Source: Apostichopus japonicus (taxonomy: Eukaryota > Echinodermata > Holothuroidea > Aspidochirotida > Stichopodidae). From it: a stretch of 64,000 bases of DNA. Location: the NCBI RefSeq assembly GCF_037975245.1, contig NC_092562.1, forward strand, positions 292,501 to 356,500, given 5' to 3'. Below the pieces are notes generated by a model. It made no database searches. It was given only the letters and a program-made list of their open reading frames with translations, and was not told the origin of the DNA. Positions 13,145 to 24,524 of the stretch are shown in pieces. The position numbers and the translations under genes were made by a program. Numbering within the stretch: the first letter of the stretch is position 1; each line of letters opens with the position of its first letter.

Positions 13145-14045
13145 TTCAAAGCTACAGTATTTACGCTGAGTTAAAGCTACAATACTCACCCTATTCAAAG
13201 CTAACAGTACTGGCCCTATTCAAAGCTAACAGCACTCACCCTATTCAAAGCTAACAGTAATCACCCTATTCAAAGCTAACAGTACTCACCCTATTCAAAG
13301 CTACAATACTGGCCCTATTCAAAGCTACAATACTGGCCCTATTCAAAGCTAACAGTACTCACTCTTTCAAAGCTACAATACTCACACTATTCAAAGCTAC
13401 AATACTCACCCTATTCAAAGCTAACAGTACTCACCCTATTCAAAGCTAACAGTTCTCTCCCTATTCAAAGCTAACAGTAATCACCCTAATCAAAGCTAAC
13501 AGTAATCACCCTATTCAAAGCTAACAGTACTCACCCTATTCAAAGCTAACAGTTCTCACCCTATTCAAAGCTAACAGTACTCACCCTATTCAAAGCTAAC
13601 AGTTCTCACCCTATTCAAAGCCAACAGTAATCACCCTATTCAAAGCTAACAGTTCTCACCCTATTCAAAGCTAACAGTACTCACCCTATTCAAAGCTAAC
13701 AGTACTCACCCTATTCAAAGCTACAATACTCACCCTATGCAAAGCTAACAGTACTCACTCTTTCAAAGCTAACAATACTCACCCTATTCGAAGCTAACAG
13801 CACTCACCCTATCCAAAGCTAATAGCACTCACCCTATTCAAAGCTACAGTACTCACCCTTTTCAAGCTGCAATACTCACCCTATTCAAAGCTAACAGTGA
13901 TCACCCTATTCAAAGCTAACAGTGATCACCCTATTCAAAGCTAACAGCACTCACCCTATTCAAAGCTAACAGTAATCACCCTATTCAAAGCTAACAGTAA
14001 TCACCCTATTCAAAGCTACAGTACTCACCCTTTTCAAAGCTACAA
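13145..14045 (+). repeat. Minisatellite, about 26-bp unit, about 34 copies
   Basis: The unit is CTATTCAAAGCTAACAGTAC followed by TCACCC. Variants lack one A (CTACAATACT) or read AATC, TTCT, CACT or TGGC in the ACTC segment. Variant units occur in runs, so the array expanded by local duplication. Confidence 0.97.
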
Positions 14046-15054
14046 TGCAATAGCTTGTTCTTTGCTTACGGGTTTTTGTTTTTTCTTCCACCGATTTAAA
14101 AAATTAAATAAACCTTTTTTCTTGTGTGTGTGTGTGTTAACATTTGTGTGACAGCAACACTCAAGTTTTCTTCCCAATTACATCTTATATGTTATTTTTT
14201 TCCTTTGGCACATGTATATTCTACGAAACGGGTAACTTAAAAGATATTGAACACACTGTAACCTCTAGGCATTTTATGTTTAGTTTTGCAAAGCTCAAGT
14301 ATTTCCAAGTGGTTCTTTTAACTTAAAAGCAACAGGCGATGTGATTTAACAAACAAAAAATACTTTTACCTCAAAAAAAAAAAAAACCTGAATACGAAAT
14401 GACCGTCCCAATGAGACATGTGCAGTTCTTTCATTATTTCTGTTTATGAATTATTCATATTCTCAAGTACATATCTTGGCGTTCCATAGATATCTTGGCA
14501 TGCCGTTCGTCGACCCATGAAATACTTTCATGTACTTGCTCGTCAACTTGTTACTACGTAGAATGGGAATTTAACACGCCAGTGGTTATGACTCTGAACT
14601 AAAGCCCTCTCCGAGTATTTGATATACTATATTATGGTGAGACCAACTACAGGTTTTATTATACCCGTTTGTCTAGTCAAACAGAGATAGAGAGAGGCAA
14701 AGAAGACATGTTATCCGGGTTTTATTGTGACTAAAACGCCATTGTCCGTCCCACCAAGCAGCCAACGGTTTTCATTTCTTCATAAAACAGCTTCGCATGT
14801 CTACAGATCAACGTTTGATTACTGTACAGTGAAAATGTGAAAAGAGGCCAGCTGAACTACAGACGATACAAACCCAACAAATGAAACTTTATATGATGCA
14901 GACCTTTGTAATGTACAACCTCCTCTTATAAACAACCAAGACAGGGGGAGGGAAGGGGGGGTCTTGGTCCGTTTGGGATAAATGGTATTTTAAATGTCAT
15001 CTCTGAGGATATGGTTTTGAGAATCTGGGGATCTGAAAAAGTTTGCCCGTCTCT
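14046..15054. other. No gene recognised
   Basis: AT-rich DNA with an A run (about 14,372-14,387) and a short purine/G-rich block near 14,943-14,962. No exon can be supported. Confidence 0.5.
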
Positions 15055-15140
15055 TTGTTGTTGTTGGTGGTTGTTGTTGGTGGTGGTTGGTGGTGGTGGT
15101 TGGTGGTGGTGGTTGGTGGTGGTGGTTGGTGGTGGTGGAG
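15055..15140 (+). repeat. (GTT/GGT)n trinucleotide repeat
   Basis: Imperfect GTTGTT passes into GGTGGTTGGTGGTGG blocks, giving a G-rich strand that may form quadruplexes. Confidence 0.9.
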
Positions 15141-15420
15141 TTTTTCGTGTTTTTAATGTAGAATGTGAAAAAGGGATGATATCGCCACCAATCCTGCCAT
15201 TAGGCTATTTTAAAAACTTAAATGTGTTGGTTGCATAACCCATCTCCACTAGAGAAAGTAAACATTGCAATAGAGAAAGAAAGAAAAATAACACATTATG
15301 TAGATTTGCTCTAGTGTTCAGTCTTGTGTTTGCAGGAACATTCAAACTGTGATACTGTATACCTCCTACATGGAATATGATATTTTTTTGCTTAGCTGTA
15401 TGTCAAGGTTTTGCGTTATA

Positions 15421-17072
15421 GTTATTGATGTCACCTAGACCACTGATGATAATTATTTCTGTCACCTAGAACCACCGATTATAGTTATTTCTGTCCCCTA
15501 GACCACTGATGATAGTTATTTCTGTCACCTAGAACCACTGGTGATAGTTATTTCTGTCACCTAGTACCACTGATGATAGTTATTTCTGTCACCTAGAACC
15601 ACTGATGATAGTTATTTCTGTAGACCACTGATGATTGTTATTTCTGTTACTTAGACCATTGATTATAATTATTTCTGTCACCTAGAACCACTGATGATAG
15701 TTATTTCTGTAGTCCCCTAGACCACTGATGATAGTTATTTCTGTCACCTAGAACCACTGATAATAGTTATTTCTGTCACCTAGAACCACTGATGATAGTT
15801 ATTTCTGTCCCCTAGAACCACTGATGATAATTATTTCTGTCACCTAGAACCACCGATGATAGTTATTTCTGTCCCCTAGACCACTGATGATAGTTATCTC
15901 TGTCACCTAAAACCACCGATGATAGTTATTTCTGTCCCCTAGACCACTGATGATAGTTATTTCTGTCACCTAGAACCACTGATGATAGTTATTTCTGTCA
16001 CCTAGTACCACTGATGATAGTTATTTCTGTCACCTAGAACCACTGATGATAGTTATTTCTGTAGACCACTGATGATTGTTATTTCTGTTACCTAGACCAT
16101 TGATTATAATTATTTCTGTCACCTAGAACCACTGATGATAGTTATTTCTGTAGTCCCCTAGACCACTGATGATAGTTATTTCTGTCACCTAGAACCACTG
16201 ATGATAGTTATTTCTGTCACCTAGAACCACTGATGATAGTTATTGCTGTCACCTAGAACCACTGATGATAGTTATTTCTGTCACCTAGAAACATTGTTGA
16301 TAGTTATTTCTGTCCCCTAGAACCACTGATGATAATTATTTCTGTCACCTAGAACCACCGATGATAGTTATTTCTGTCCCCTAGACCACTGATGATAGTT
16401 ATCTCCGTCACCTAGAACCACCTATTATAGTTGTTTCTGTCCCCTAGACCACTGCTGATAGTTATTTCTGTCACCTAGAACCACTGATGATAGTTATTTC
16501 TGTCACCTAGTACCACTGATGATAGTTATTTCTGTTACCTAGAACCACTGATGATAGTTATTTCTGTAGACCACTGATGATTGTTATTTCTGTTACCTAG
16601 ACCATTGATTATAATTATTTCTGTCACCTAGAACCACTGATGATAGTTATTTCTGTAGTCCCCTAGACCACCGATGATAGTTATTTCTGTTACCTAGATC
16701 ATTGATTATAATTATTTCTGTTACCTAGAACCACTGATGATAGTTATTTCTGTCACCTAGAACCACTGATGATAGTTATTTCTGTCACCTAGTACCACTG
16801 ATGATAGTTATTTCTGTCACCTAGAACCACTGATGATAGTTATTTCTGTAGACCACTGATGATAGTTATTTCTGTCACCTAGAACCACTGATGATAGTTA
16901 TTGCTGTCACCTAGAACCACTGATGATAGTTATTTCTGTCACCTAGAACCACTGATGATAGTTATTTCTGTCACCTAGAAACATTGTTGATAGTTATTTC
17001 TGTCACCTAGAACCACTGATGATAGTTATTTCTGTCACCTAGACCACTGATGATAGTTATTTCTGTCACCTA
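15421..17072 (+). repeat. Minisatellite, 32-bp unit, about 50 copies, with higher-order repeats
   Basis: The unit is ACCACTGATGATAGTTATTT followed by CTGTCACCTAGA. A distinctive run of variant units recurs at about 15,621, 16,062 and 16,567: a shortened CTGTAGACC unit, then GATTGTT, then CCATTGATTATAATT, then CTGTAGTCCCC. Blocks of roughly 440 and 505 bp have therefore been duplicated as wholes. Confidence 0.97.
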
Positions 17073-17972
17073 GGTTACTGAAAAGCAAAGAATTAGACCT
17101 ACTTGTTGGTGACGTAAATAATTAACCAAAAAGCTAATGTAAGAAGGACATTCATTTTCTTATGTTCTTACCATTCTTATTCACAGTTGCATTTCGTTAT
17201 AGGCTGCAATTCTCTCGAAACTGTTATCGAATATCACAATACATCTTTTATGCCTGGTTTCGTATTAATATAAAGGTATTATATATACTTTTATTGTTAG
17301 GGCCTGTCACGTGGTCTTTGATACATAGGCCCAAGCTCACTTCTTGTTGTGATATGAGAATGGAGGTAAACTGTAATTACTGTCAGTGTGTACTGTACCA
17401 TAACGTCTATGCGGTATTTGATGTCACATGATACGTATAACTAGTACGCATACTTTGTGTTCTAGATCAATATTGATGTCGAAAATAGGGGGCCACATTT
17501 TGTCGGTTGAATCGTCGAATGCTTACATGAGAAATAAACCCTAGGGTTTTTCAGTGACCTCCGTAGTAAAGACTAATATTCTTACACCCTTCGAGAAATA
17601 ATTAGTCAAAATTACCTTTCTCCGAATTTCCAGGAATTTTCTAATTAGTTTTTTACACCTTCTGTGTTGGCGGCAATTATGTTAATTTAAATAAAGAGGG
17701 CGCTTCGAAAATTACGTCAGAGAGCCACATTGTAAGTTAAACAATTGCCCCTCTCTGCATATGAATTGTACACTTGCTCTCGGAGATTGTCCGGAAGTTG
17801 AGGCAAAATGCCCGAGTTCCAAGCATTTGGTTGTGTAAAAAGGACAGTGAGAGGGAGGATTGAGCAGGAAGGGAAAACGATATTATGTTATTCCTGATGG
17901 GAAAAGGTTTCCAGAGAAAAGAGAACGTACAAACTACAAAAGCACCAGGCTTGGCCCTCCGTCGCAGAAATG
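17073..17972. other. No feature seen
   Basis: Unique-looking sequence. An open frame of 89 codons on the plus strand from 17,162 has no motif or splice support. Confidence 0.45.
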
Positions 17973-18122
17973 CTATAGTGTTGGCAGTACTATAGCATCA
18001 GAGTAACTGCCAATGTCGGTCACATATACGGTCTGTTGAGCAAGTTCTAGGTCACGTTGTCTCAGTTCATCCACTGTGTATTCAGGCTCGAATTGATAGC
18101 AGTCAAGTCCAAATGCATCCAT
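17973..18122 (-). CDS. Short ORF with a YQFEPE motif, function unknown
   Basis: An ATG in good context (A at -3, G at +4) begins a 49-residue frame. It opens MDAFGLDCYQFEPEYTVDEL, continues with an Arg/Glu/Gln-rich segment (RQRDLELAQQ) and ends at a stop after VLPTL. The composition looks coding, unlike most frames in this window. The Y-Q-F-E-P-E string recalls the N-terminus of transposon-associated P2X7-C-terminus-like proteins, but I cannot verify this and the cysteine-rich part is absent. It may be a decayed first exon. No donor is evident at its end. Confidence 0.3.
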   Translation of the reverse strand: MDAFGLDCYQFEPEYTVDELRQRDLELAQQTVYVTDIGSYSDAIVLPTL

Positions 18123-18707
18123 ATTCTCTCTTTTTTCCGGAAAGTGTTTCGGAAGAAAAACTTGACTAGATATTGCCTTAGTTTTCGTAGGATATGTTAG
18201 ATAGGTTGCAATGTCGCGTAATTTCAAGCCGTCGTAAAACCCTCGATATTTGAAAAAAAAACACACACATTTACACTCGAAAAATATGTTTTCTACTGTT
18301 AAACCTTTTAGAATGTATTATGAATTAAAAAGATACTTTTTATCTAAAACAATATATTTCTTTATTTTTGTTTGTGCAATTTTAATTGTTGTTGGAATTG
18401 GCAACACTTTTTCTGTTGAAATGCGATATGTGGCTCGCTGACGTCACGAAAAGTCGGAATTCAAACAAAACCGGCGAATGCCATGGGTGACAATTAAATC
18501 GATGTTTAATGTTGAAAGAATTGTTTACAAGCATTAGTGTTGTTTCCGTCGAAAAGAACGTACTGCAAAACGGTATTCTATTCTCTAAGCTGAAAAGGCT
18601 AGGGTTTATTCTCCTTTAATACTCGGTTACTTCATTCAACAATTTTACGAGATTAACAATGTCATCATTTTTTCTTCCCGACATTTTTTCGCATGAGAAT
18701 TACTATT

Positions 18708-19001
18708 TTATAACAATATCTGTGTTAAAAAATGTTTTCCTAAGTATAAAAGTATACATGAACCCCAAGAAAGACAATCTTCATTGATTCTTCGTACCAT
18801 GAAGTAAGTGATGCTTCGTTTTGCATCCATTTTTTTGCCGTCCCTTGACTGGGGCCTTAGACCTAAAATAGCTCTGTAACTTTTACATGTAAACATATCA
18901 AGGGTGGATGCTATAACAATACTGTGATACCTCCAACTTGTAGACATATAATATCGTCCATCAACTTTGAAAGCATTTTCACCTTTCGAAGTAAACTTCA
19001 A
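18708..19001 (-). CDS. Unrecognised 97-codon open frame (weak)
   Basis: The frame starts MKFTSKGENAFKVDGRYYM and has mixed composition with several Lys, Arg and Cys. It is on the same strand as the 49-codon ORF at 17,973 and about 590 bp upstream of it. No motif is recognised and no splice signal links the two. It may be chance. Confidence 0.15.
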   Translation of the reverse strand: MKFTSKGENAFKVDGRYYMSTSWRYHSIVIASTLDMFTCKSYRAILGLRPQSRDGKKMDAKRSITYFMVRRINEDCLSWGSCILLYLGKHFLTQILL

Positions 19002-20477
19002 CTGAAACCTAGTTTCCCCGATTGATGAAAGGCTTTGATTTACTGCTGTGACACCTCTCTCAGATCATTTACAAAGGTGTATATTATGAGCTAGTGCATT
19101 TGCCATGATTAGTATAAGCAAACCTGCCTGTTTTCTTTCTTTTCAACCGCCCGCGTATTTCTTTTCCTTGGAAACAATCTTCCGACAGATAATTGTGTCC
19201 TTTCGATTCTGTTGAGTATAGAATCCATTTTATTCACAATAAGAGTATTCTCTCGCTTGACAGAGGAGGGAAGAGAAAAGAAAACCCATCAGTGTGTTAT
19301 TTGGCTTTAGAGATGATTGCAGGACAACGTCCGTACATTGTCTCGGAAATTGGAGTCAATCTAATTACATGTGTTGTTGTCTGGTCAATTTGGTGATAGA
19401 TTTTGGATGAAGCAGACAGAATGAATCAATACTAGAGTATTCAACCTAAAACGTCAGTACAGTAACCCCCCCCCTCCCCTTCCCCTCCCTCCTCCCGTTT
19501 CAAGAGGTAAACAGCTTTCCCCAAATGTATATTTCCCTAAACGATATTCGTAACGGTCTAAACTTTAATATCATGGAAATTGGTAGCAATAATGTGATCG
19601 AGCAGATAACAGTGTTATCGAAAAGATTATTTGCAACTTAGCAACAACGACGTATGATATATATTTATTTATATATAATGTATGTATATCATATCGGGCA
19701 TCATCATGACATGTTCGTAAAACTTGATAATGTACTCATTCGTTTTAGACCATCAGCTTGCCTGACAAGTCAGAGACTATCGGCGTCTTTAGATAATCCG
19801 CGGCCCGAAATGACTCCCGGACGTCACCCCCATCAACATCCCTAGTATACTAACATTAGATCCTGTGCAAATGACGTCATCAATGCCTCGGGTCGACGAT
19901 ACACCGATGCTTCTACGAGACATTTACATTTTAAGTGATCAATTACAGGGCACAAGAATGTTAATCACGGTGAAAGGATTGATACACATAGGGATAGTCT
20001 TGTCAAATTTCACGATTGGATCGCAATGAACGCGATGATCTGGTTACGCGTCCCGCCTGCCCTCATTGGACTCGTGGGGATACCATTTTTCTTAGTTTGC
20101 TTTACCGATGGGATATCTCTGGTGATTAATATTTATCTAGAATCGAGCGTGGTGTTTAATACAACTATATTTTCTTGCTCATATTTTTTATACCACCTTT
20201 CCGTTTCGGTTCATATGGTATGGTGCTTTATTGCGTATATTCTATATGCTTGCACCATTCATTCCTATTTTCTTTGTGTTTCCTTTTTGGCGTTTTATAT
20301 TGTTTATCAAACGGTCTCCTCACAGGTAAAACCAAAAAACCAAATTGTCAAGACCCAACCACTGATGCAAAACTTAGCCTAGTGATGTATATTGTTTGTT
20401 ATACCCGTCGAGGAAATAAGTCATGGTATTGAAGATGTAGTGAGTTGGAAAATCCAGAACAGTGAAAAAACTTCGAG
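19002..20477. other. No supported gene
   Basis: Contains a C/T-rich run at about 19,466-19,497 and a TGACGTCA palindrome at 19,872. An open frame of 118 codons at 20,026-20,382 is hydrophobic and T-rich. It could encode membrane segments but shows no family signature. Confidence 0.4.
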
Positions 20478-20550
20478 CTTCCCACCGGGATTCGAACCCG
20501 GGCCTTGTCGCTTTATATGCGGACACCCTAATTACTATAGGCTATGGACG
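20478..20550 (-). mobile_element. tRNA-like head, probable SINE fragment
   Basis: The minus strand reads CCGGGTTCGAATCCCGG, a perfect 5-bp T-stem with a TTCGAAT loop (Pol III B box), followed by TGGGAAG. Upstream is TAGCCTATAGTAATTAGG, resembling an A box. The acceptor arms pair at only about four of seven positions, so this is a tRNA-derived repeat or decayed tRNA and not a functional tRNA gene. Confidence 0.55.
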
Positions 20551-20652
20551 CTGATTGTATGCCCTGAGGTTCGAAACCGGTAAAGAAAATTTTAATTCCA
20601 CTGTACAGTAGGCATTAGTCACCTGTATCGAACAATACTAGTTCTGTTTGAA

Positions 20653-20683
20653 CCTATAGTTGGTTCGGGTGTCCGCATATAAG
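20653..20683 (+). repeat. Inverted partial copy of the SINE-like head
   Basis: CCTATAGT followed by GGGTGTCCGCATATAA repeats, in opposite orientation, the sequence at 20,511-20,541. The two arms are about 110 bp apart and could pair. Confidence 0.7.
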
Positions 20684-21210
20684 TAAATATATATGAATAT
20701 ATATAAATAGGTAAGCCTATTATTGGTAACGCAAGAGTTGGTTTATAAGGGATTTGCAATGTCAGACGATTTAAATTTTGTTTTGAAGAGTAACACCTTC
20801 CACACAGCACACTGCTAGTTGAAATCCCGTCTCAAGTTCTTGTCCCTAACTCAAGAAATGATTGATTGAATACATTTCATATCTCTTTTGACTGGTTAAA
20901 CCTTCTCTAAATCCAGGATGTGGACCACAGTGGGGTGAAGATTATGTAATGTCATCATGGCAGCTCAAGATGTTGTATGTTGCTCGTTGATTTAGGCCTA
21001 TCCTTGAAACCTGATACAATTTTGAGAGTTTGCTTAGCTGCAAATGTGTGGGTTTTTTTTCCAGTACGAATTACTTCAAACTGCACATTATTTCTAGAAA
21101 TATTCATTCTTCTCTAAATTAATGAAACATTAAAAAGTAAAAAAATAAATTAGTTAAAACAATCAGCTCAAGCCACCACAATAGATCGCATTAATTAATG
21201 TTTCGTCTAG

Positions 21211-21600
21211 ACATATAGGTAATGAGGTAAAAGCAAGACCTTATAACGTAGACATAGGTAATGAGGTAAAGCAAGACCTTATAACGTAGACATAGGTAAT
21301 GAGGTAAAAGCAAGACCTTATAACGTAGACATAGGTAATGAGGTAAAAGCAAGACATTATAACGTAAACATAGGTAATGAGGTAAAAGCAAGACCTTATA
21401 ACGTAGACATAGGTAATGAGGTAAAAGCAAGACCTTATAACGTAGACATAGGTAATGAGGTAAAAGCAAGACCTTATAACGTAGACATAGGTAATGAGGT
21501 AAAAGCAAGACCTTATAACGTAGACATAGGTATAATGAGGTAAAAGCAAGACCTTATAACGTAGACATAGGTAATGAGGTAAAAGCAAGACCTTATAACG
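21211..21600 (+). repeat. Minisatellite, 39-bp unit, about 10 copies
   Basis: The unit is CGTAGACATAGGTAATGAGG followed by TAAAAGCAAGACCTTATAA. Copies are nearly identical, with single-base differences and one two-base insertion, so the array is young. The unit is 13 codons long, which creates artificial minus-strand frames of more than 100 codons. Confidence 0.97.
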
Positions 21601-23404
21601 GTGGAGATATTATCAAAATATCAGACGTTAACAAGCCAACACCGTGTACGAGAACTTGAGTTGTTCAGTTATGAATTGGTAAATAAGTTTGGGATGCGCA
21701 TCATGAGATTAACAATTGCCTTCCCCAGTAATCTGATTTGAAGCTAAAACCCTTCCTCTTCAAACGTATGCGATATAAGCAATCGACATTTCAATATGCG
21801 TAAAGAAAACGGGATTTAGAGAAAAATCATAAAATAAAGATATATTAGGGAATATTTCCATCACGGTTTAGCATGATTTTTTTAACATTTTTTTTATTGT
21901 TTGAGAATTGTGAGTAAGATTACTAGTACATTGAACTTCAGCTGTTCTACTTATGAAACAAGCAGAAATAAAATTTCGGCTTGGTAACAAGAACACATCC
22001 TTTTATATGAGGTATGAACGATGTTTACATTGCAAATTTGGTGCATACAGGCTTTATGCAAGAAGCAATAAAAGACTGTGGGATGTATCATAGTATTCTC
22101 TGATAATACGTTGTTGTACTCGATACATCCAACGAGGATGAACACGAATCCTCGCTAGCCGTCCGACGGGACTATCATATGTCGCTAACACTAATTAGAA
22201 ATCTCCGTCGCTACTGCGGAATATCTTTGATTGTGATATAGGCTTGTAATTCCGACCCTTTACTTGATTTTACGGAGAAAGGCGTTAAACAAGAAGTAAT
22301 CACAACTCCAATGAAATTAACAAAAAAAAAAAAAAAAATGACGTAACGTTTTTGACGTCATTCGTAGGTGAGGACAATTTTATATAGGCATTAAATCGCG
22401 CTGTTTTTAAACAGGCTATTAAAAGCACACATGGGCCGATAGGTGGGATGGTGTTATGAGTTTATATTGAATACCTTGAACCGTACACTGTTAACTCGAT
22501 AAAACGTATTATAAATCAATCCACTGGTAAAGACCAGACCTATCTTCATAAAACAGACTGTTAGTAGTTACATGTTTATGTTGATTGCTTAAAGGAATAC
22601 TCGGATCGGTCAAAGTTGAATGTTGTAAATTTTCTTGCAGTTTAAGGTAAAAACCACACATGATTGCATGCTTTATTTGCACGCAAAAACGGGTGATTTA
22701 AAACAAACTGTTTAAGTATGGCTTATATGTTGAACAGTACCGGTATCTTACAAGAACATAGTGACTTATGTCACTCTTGCAAATCTGTCGCTGTTATTAC
22801 TGTATCATGTTTAAATCATGTTCCGAAAAAGAAAGTATCATTTCTTAAGACGTTTAAGCTTTAATCAATTCTTGACTATATATAGATATTTCGAAGTCAA
22901 AGTGACCAACATATGTCTTTCATATTTCAAGGATAAAGCAATAACAACTAGTATAACAGCAAAGTGGTGCAGCTTCTGAAGAGCACGAGGATATCACCTA
23001 CTGTGACCCAATGCATGGAGTTATGAAGAGTTCAACCATGCCCCCCCCCCTCACAAAATGTCACTTTTGGGAAACAACCATAGCTTGTGTAACAGTTAGC
23101 ACAAAACATTGGGTTCCACCTAGCAACCCGGAACATTTCTATCTTCCTCTTGTCCACTTTGCCAACCACCGGTATATTTCTTTAAATCTTTGACGGATCA
23201 CGTGACGATAAAATATATTATGGTATTTCGTACCAATCGGATTGACTGGAGCCCATGTACGGTAGATCATTCTCTGGGATGATCACATGGCCGTCTGATG
23301 TCTATATTGTAACTAATAGCACCTTCATCCATATGGAGCTAGTTGCTTAGCATTCAAAGGCTGTAGCAGCAGCTTTCTGTTGAATATTACTGTTATTATT
23401 TTAA
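21601..23404. other. No gene recognised
   Basis: Unique-looking DNA with an A run at about 22,322-22,338 directly followed by TGACGTAACG and a TGACGTCA at 22,353. No supported exon. Confidence 0.45.
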
Positions 23405-23580
23405 ACTTGATGATAAAGATGTTGGTGATGACGACGTCGACGACGACAGCGAAGATGAAGGTGATGATGATGGCAGCGATGACCACGACGACCGCGATTG
23501 CGAAGCCGTTTTCGGCGACGGCGACGTAGATGATGGCGACGACGCATGCGACGGCGAAGTCGAATAAGACGAAAGCAAAG
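23405..23580 (+). repeat. Degenerate GAY/GGC trinucleotide tract
   Basis: About 55 consecutive plus-strand codons are dominated by GAT, GAC, GAA and GGC and would read as an Asp/Glu/Gly-rich acidic stretch, closed by TAA. The region is notably GC-rich compared with its flanks. It looks like an aged trinucleotide repeat. No splice sites frame it, so a coding role is unlikely but not excluded. Confidence 0.6.
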
Positions 23581-24108
23581 ATGGAAAGGATGAATATAGG
23601 CTGATTTAAATCATTTTAGGATTTGTTGGCTTTGGCAAAACCAGCTATTGACCTCGTTATATTTTCTCCATTGTATACTTGTAATAAAGGTGTGCATCCT
23701 TCTATACTGACTACACAATAGTCGTAAATGTTTCAGTCATTCAATGTGACTAATTCCTTCAAGATTAACTGGATAACGTTATAATAATATATTGGTTGAC
23801 GTATAAGTTGGTAACGTTGAAAATCATGTTTACTTTCCTGTAAATACCACTATATTTATCTCGAATGTTGAAAAACTAGTATTTTTCACCATTTCTAAAT
23901 GGATATGCTGATCGATAAAATCCGCAGTCGGTCTTGTTCAAAAAAAATAGATAACTCATCGCAAATTTAGTTGAAAACGACATATGATATACTCTAGGGT
24001 TGTAATAATACACTTGCGAATATCATCGAATTAATCACTCCATATTTTGAACTATTTTATATTTTACATTTTTCCTTCTTGTTCTTTCGTGATGTTGAAG
24101 ATTGTACG

Positions 24109-24109
<1 letters not shown>

Positions 24110-24136
<27 letters not shown>
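24110..24136. repeat. (TA)n microsatellite
   Basis: Pure TA dinucleotides following GTACG. Confidence 0.95.
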
Positions 24137-24139
<3 letters not shown>

Positions 24140-24401
24140 GGTATATTGTGTAGTTTGTAGTATTGTACTGTACGTGATGAGGAATATGTGGACGGACTGC
24201 ACAATTCTACTAGTCAGATATGGATTTTAGTTTCGTATATACTTTCGGGAGGATTACATAAAAATACATAACTTTAAAAATGTCAGAGGAAACACCTTGC
24301 TAATGTGTCATCGATTGCAATGTGTTCAAATGTGTACAGGTCTACATTGGGTAATAACCACCCAGTTGTTACACCCCCCCCCCCCCTATATACTGTACTG
24401 T

Positions 24402-24524
24402 CATATCCCGATTTTTCAGAGCACTCATACTGCCAGTACGAGCAGTATGAATATCAGGTTTCTATCAGATAAAGGTTAGGAACTGTTTGTACTGTCAATA
24501 CGAGTGCTTTGAAGCATGATATGG
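24402..24524. repeat. Imperfect inverted repeat of 123 bp (MITE-like or hairpin)
   Basis: The left arm CATATCCCG...AGCACTCATACTGCCAGTAC matches the reverse complement of the right arm, CATATCATG...AGCACTCGTATTGACAGTAC. The loop is about 50 bp. A second perfect 9-bp stem (TCATACTGC / GCAGTATGA, 24,425-24,450) lies in the left arm. No clear target duplication was seen. Confidence 0.7.

Noticed and set aside
13145-17072. Regular repeats that could be mistaken for a CRISPR array
   Set aside because: Units are contiguous with no unique spacers, and the DNA is clearly eukaryotic.
20026-20382. 118-codon hydrophobic plus-strand frame
   Set aside because: T-rich DNA readily encodes hydrophobic residues; no family signature, splice sites or overlapping signal. 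Kept only as a remark in the region entry.
20478-20550. Functional tRNA gene
   Set aside because: The T-arm is perfect but the acceptor stem pairs poorly and the anticodon arm cannot be drawn convincingly.
21191-21588. Open frames of 105-115 codons on the minus strand
   Set aside because: Artefact of the 39-bp minisatellite, which is 13 codons long and lacks stops in those frames.
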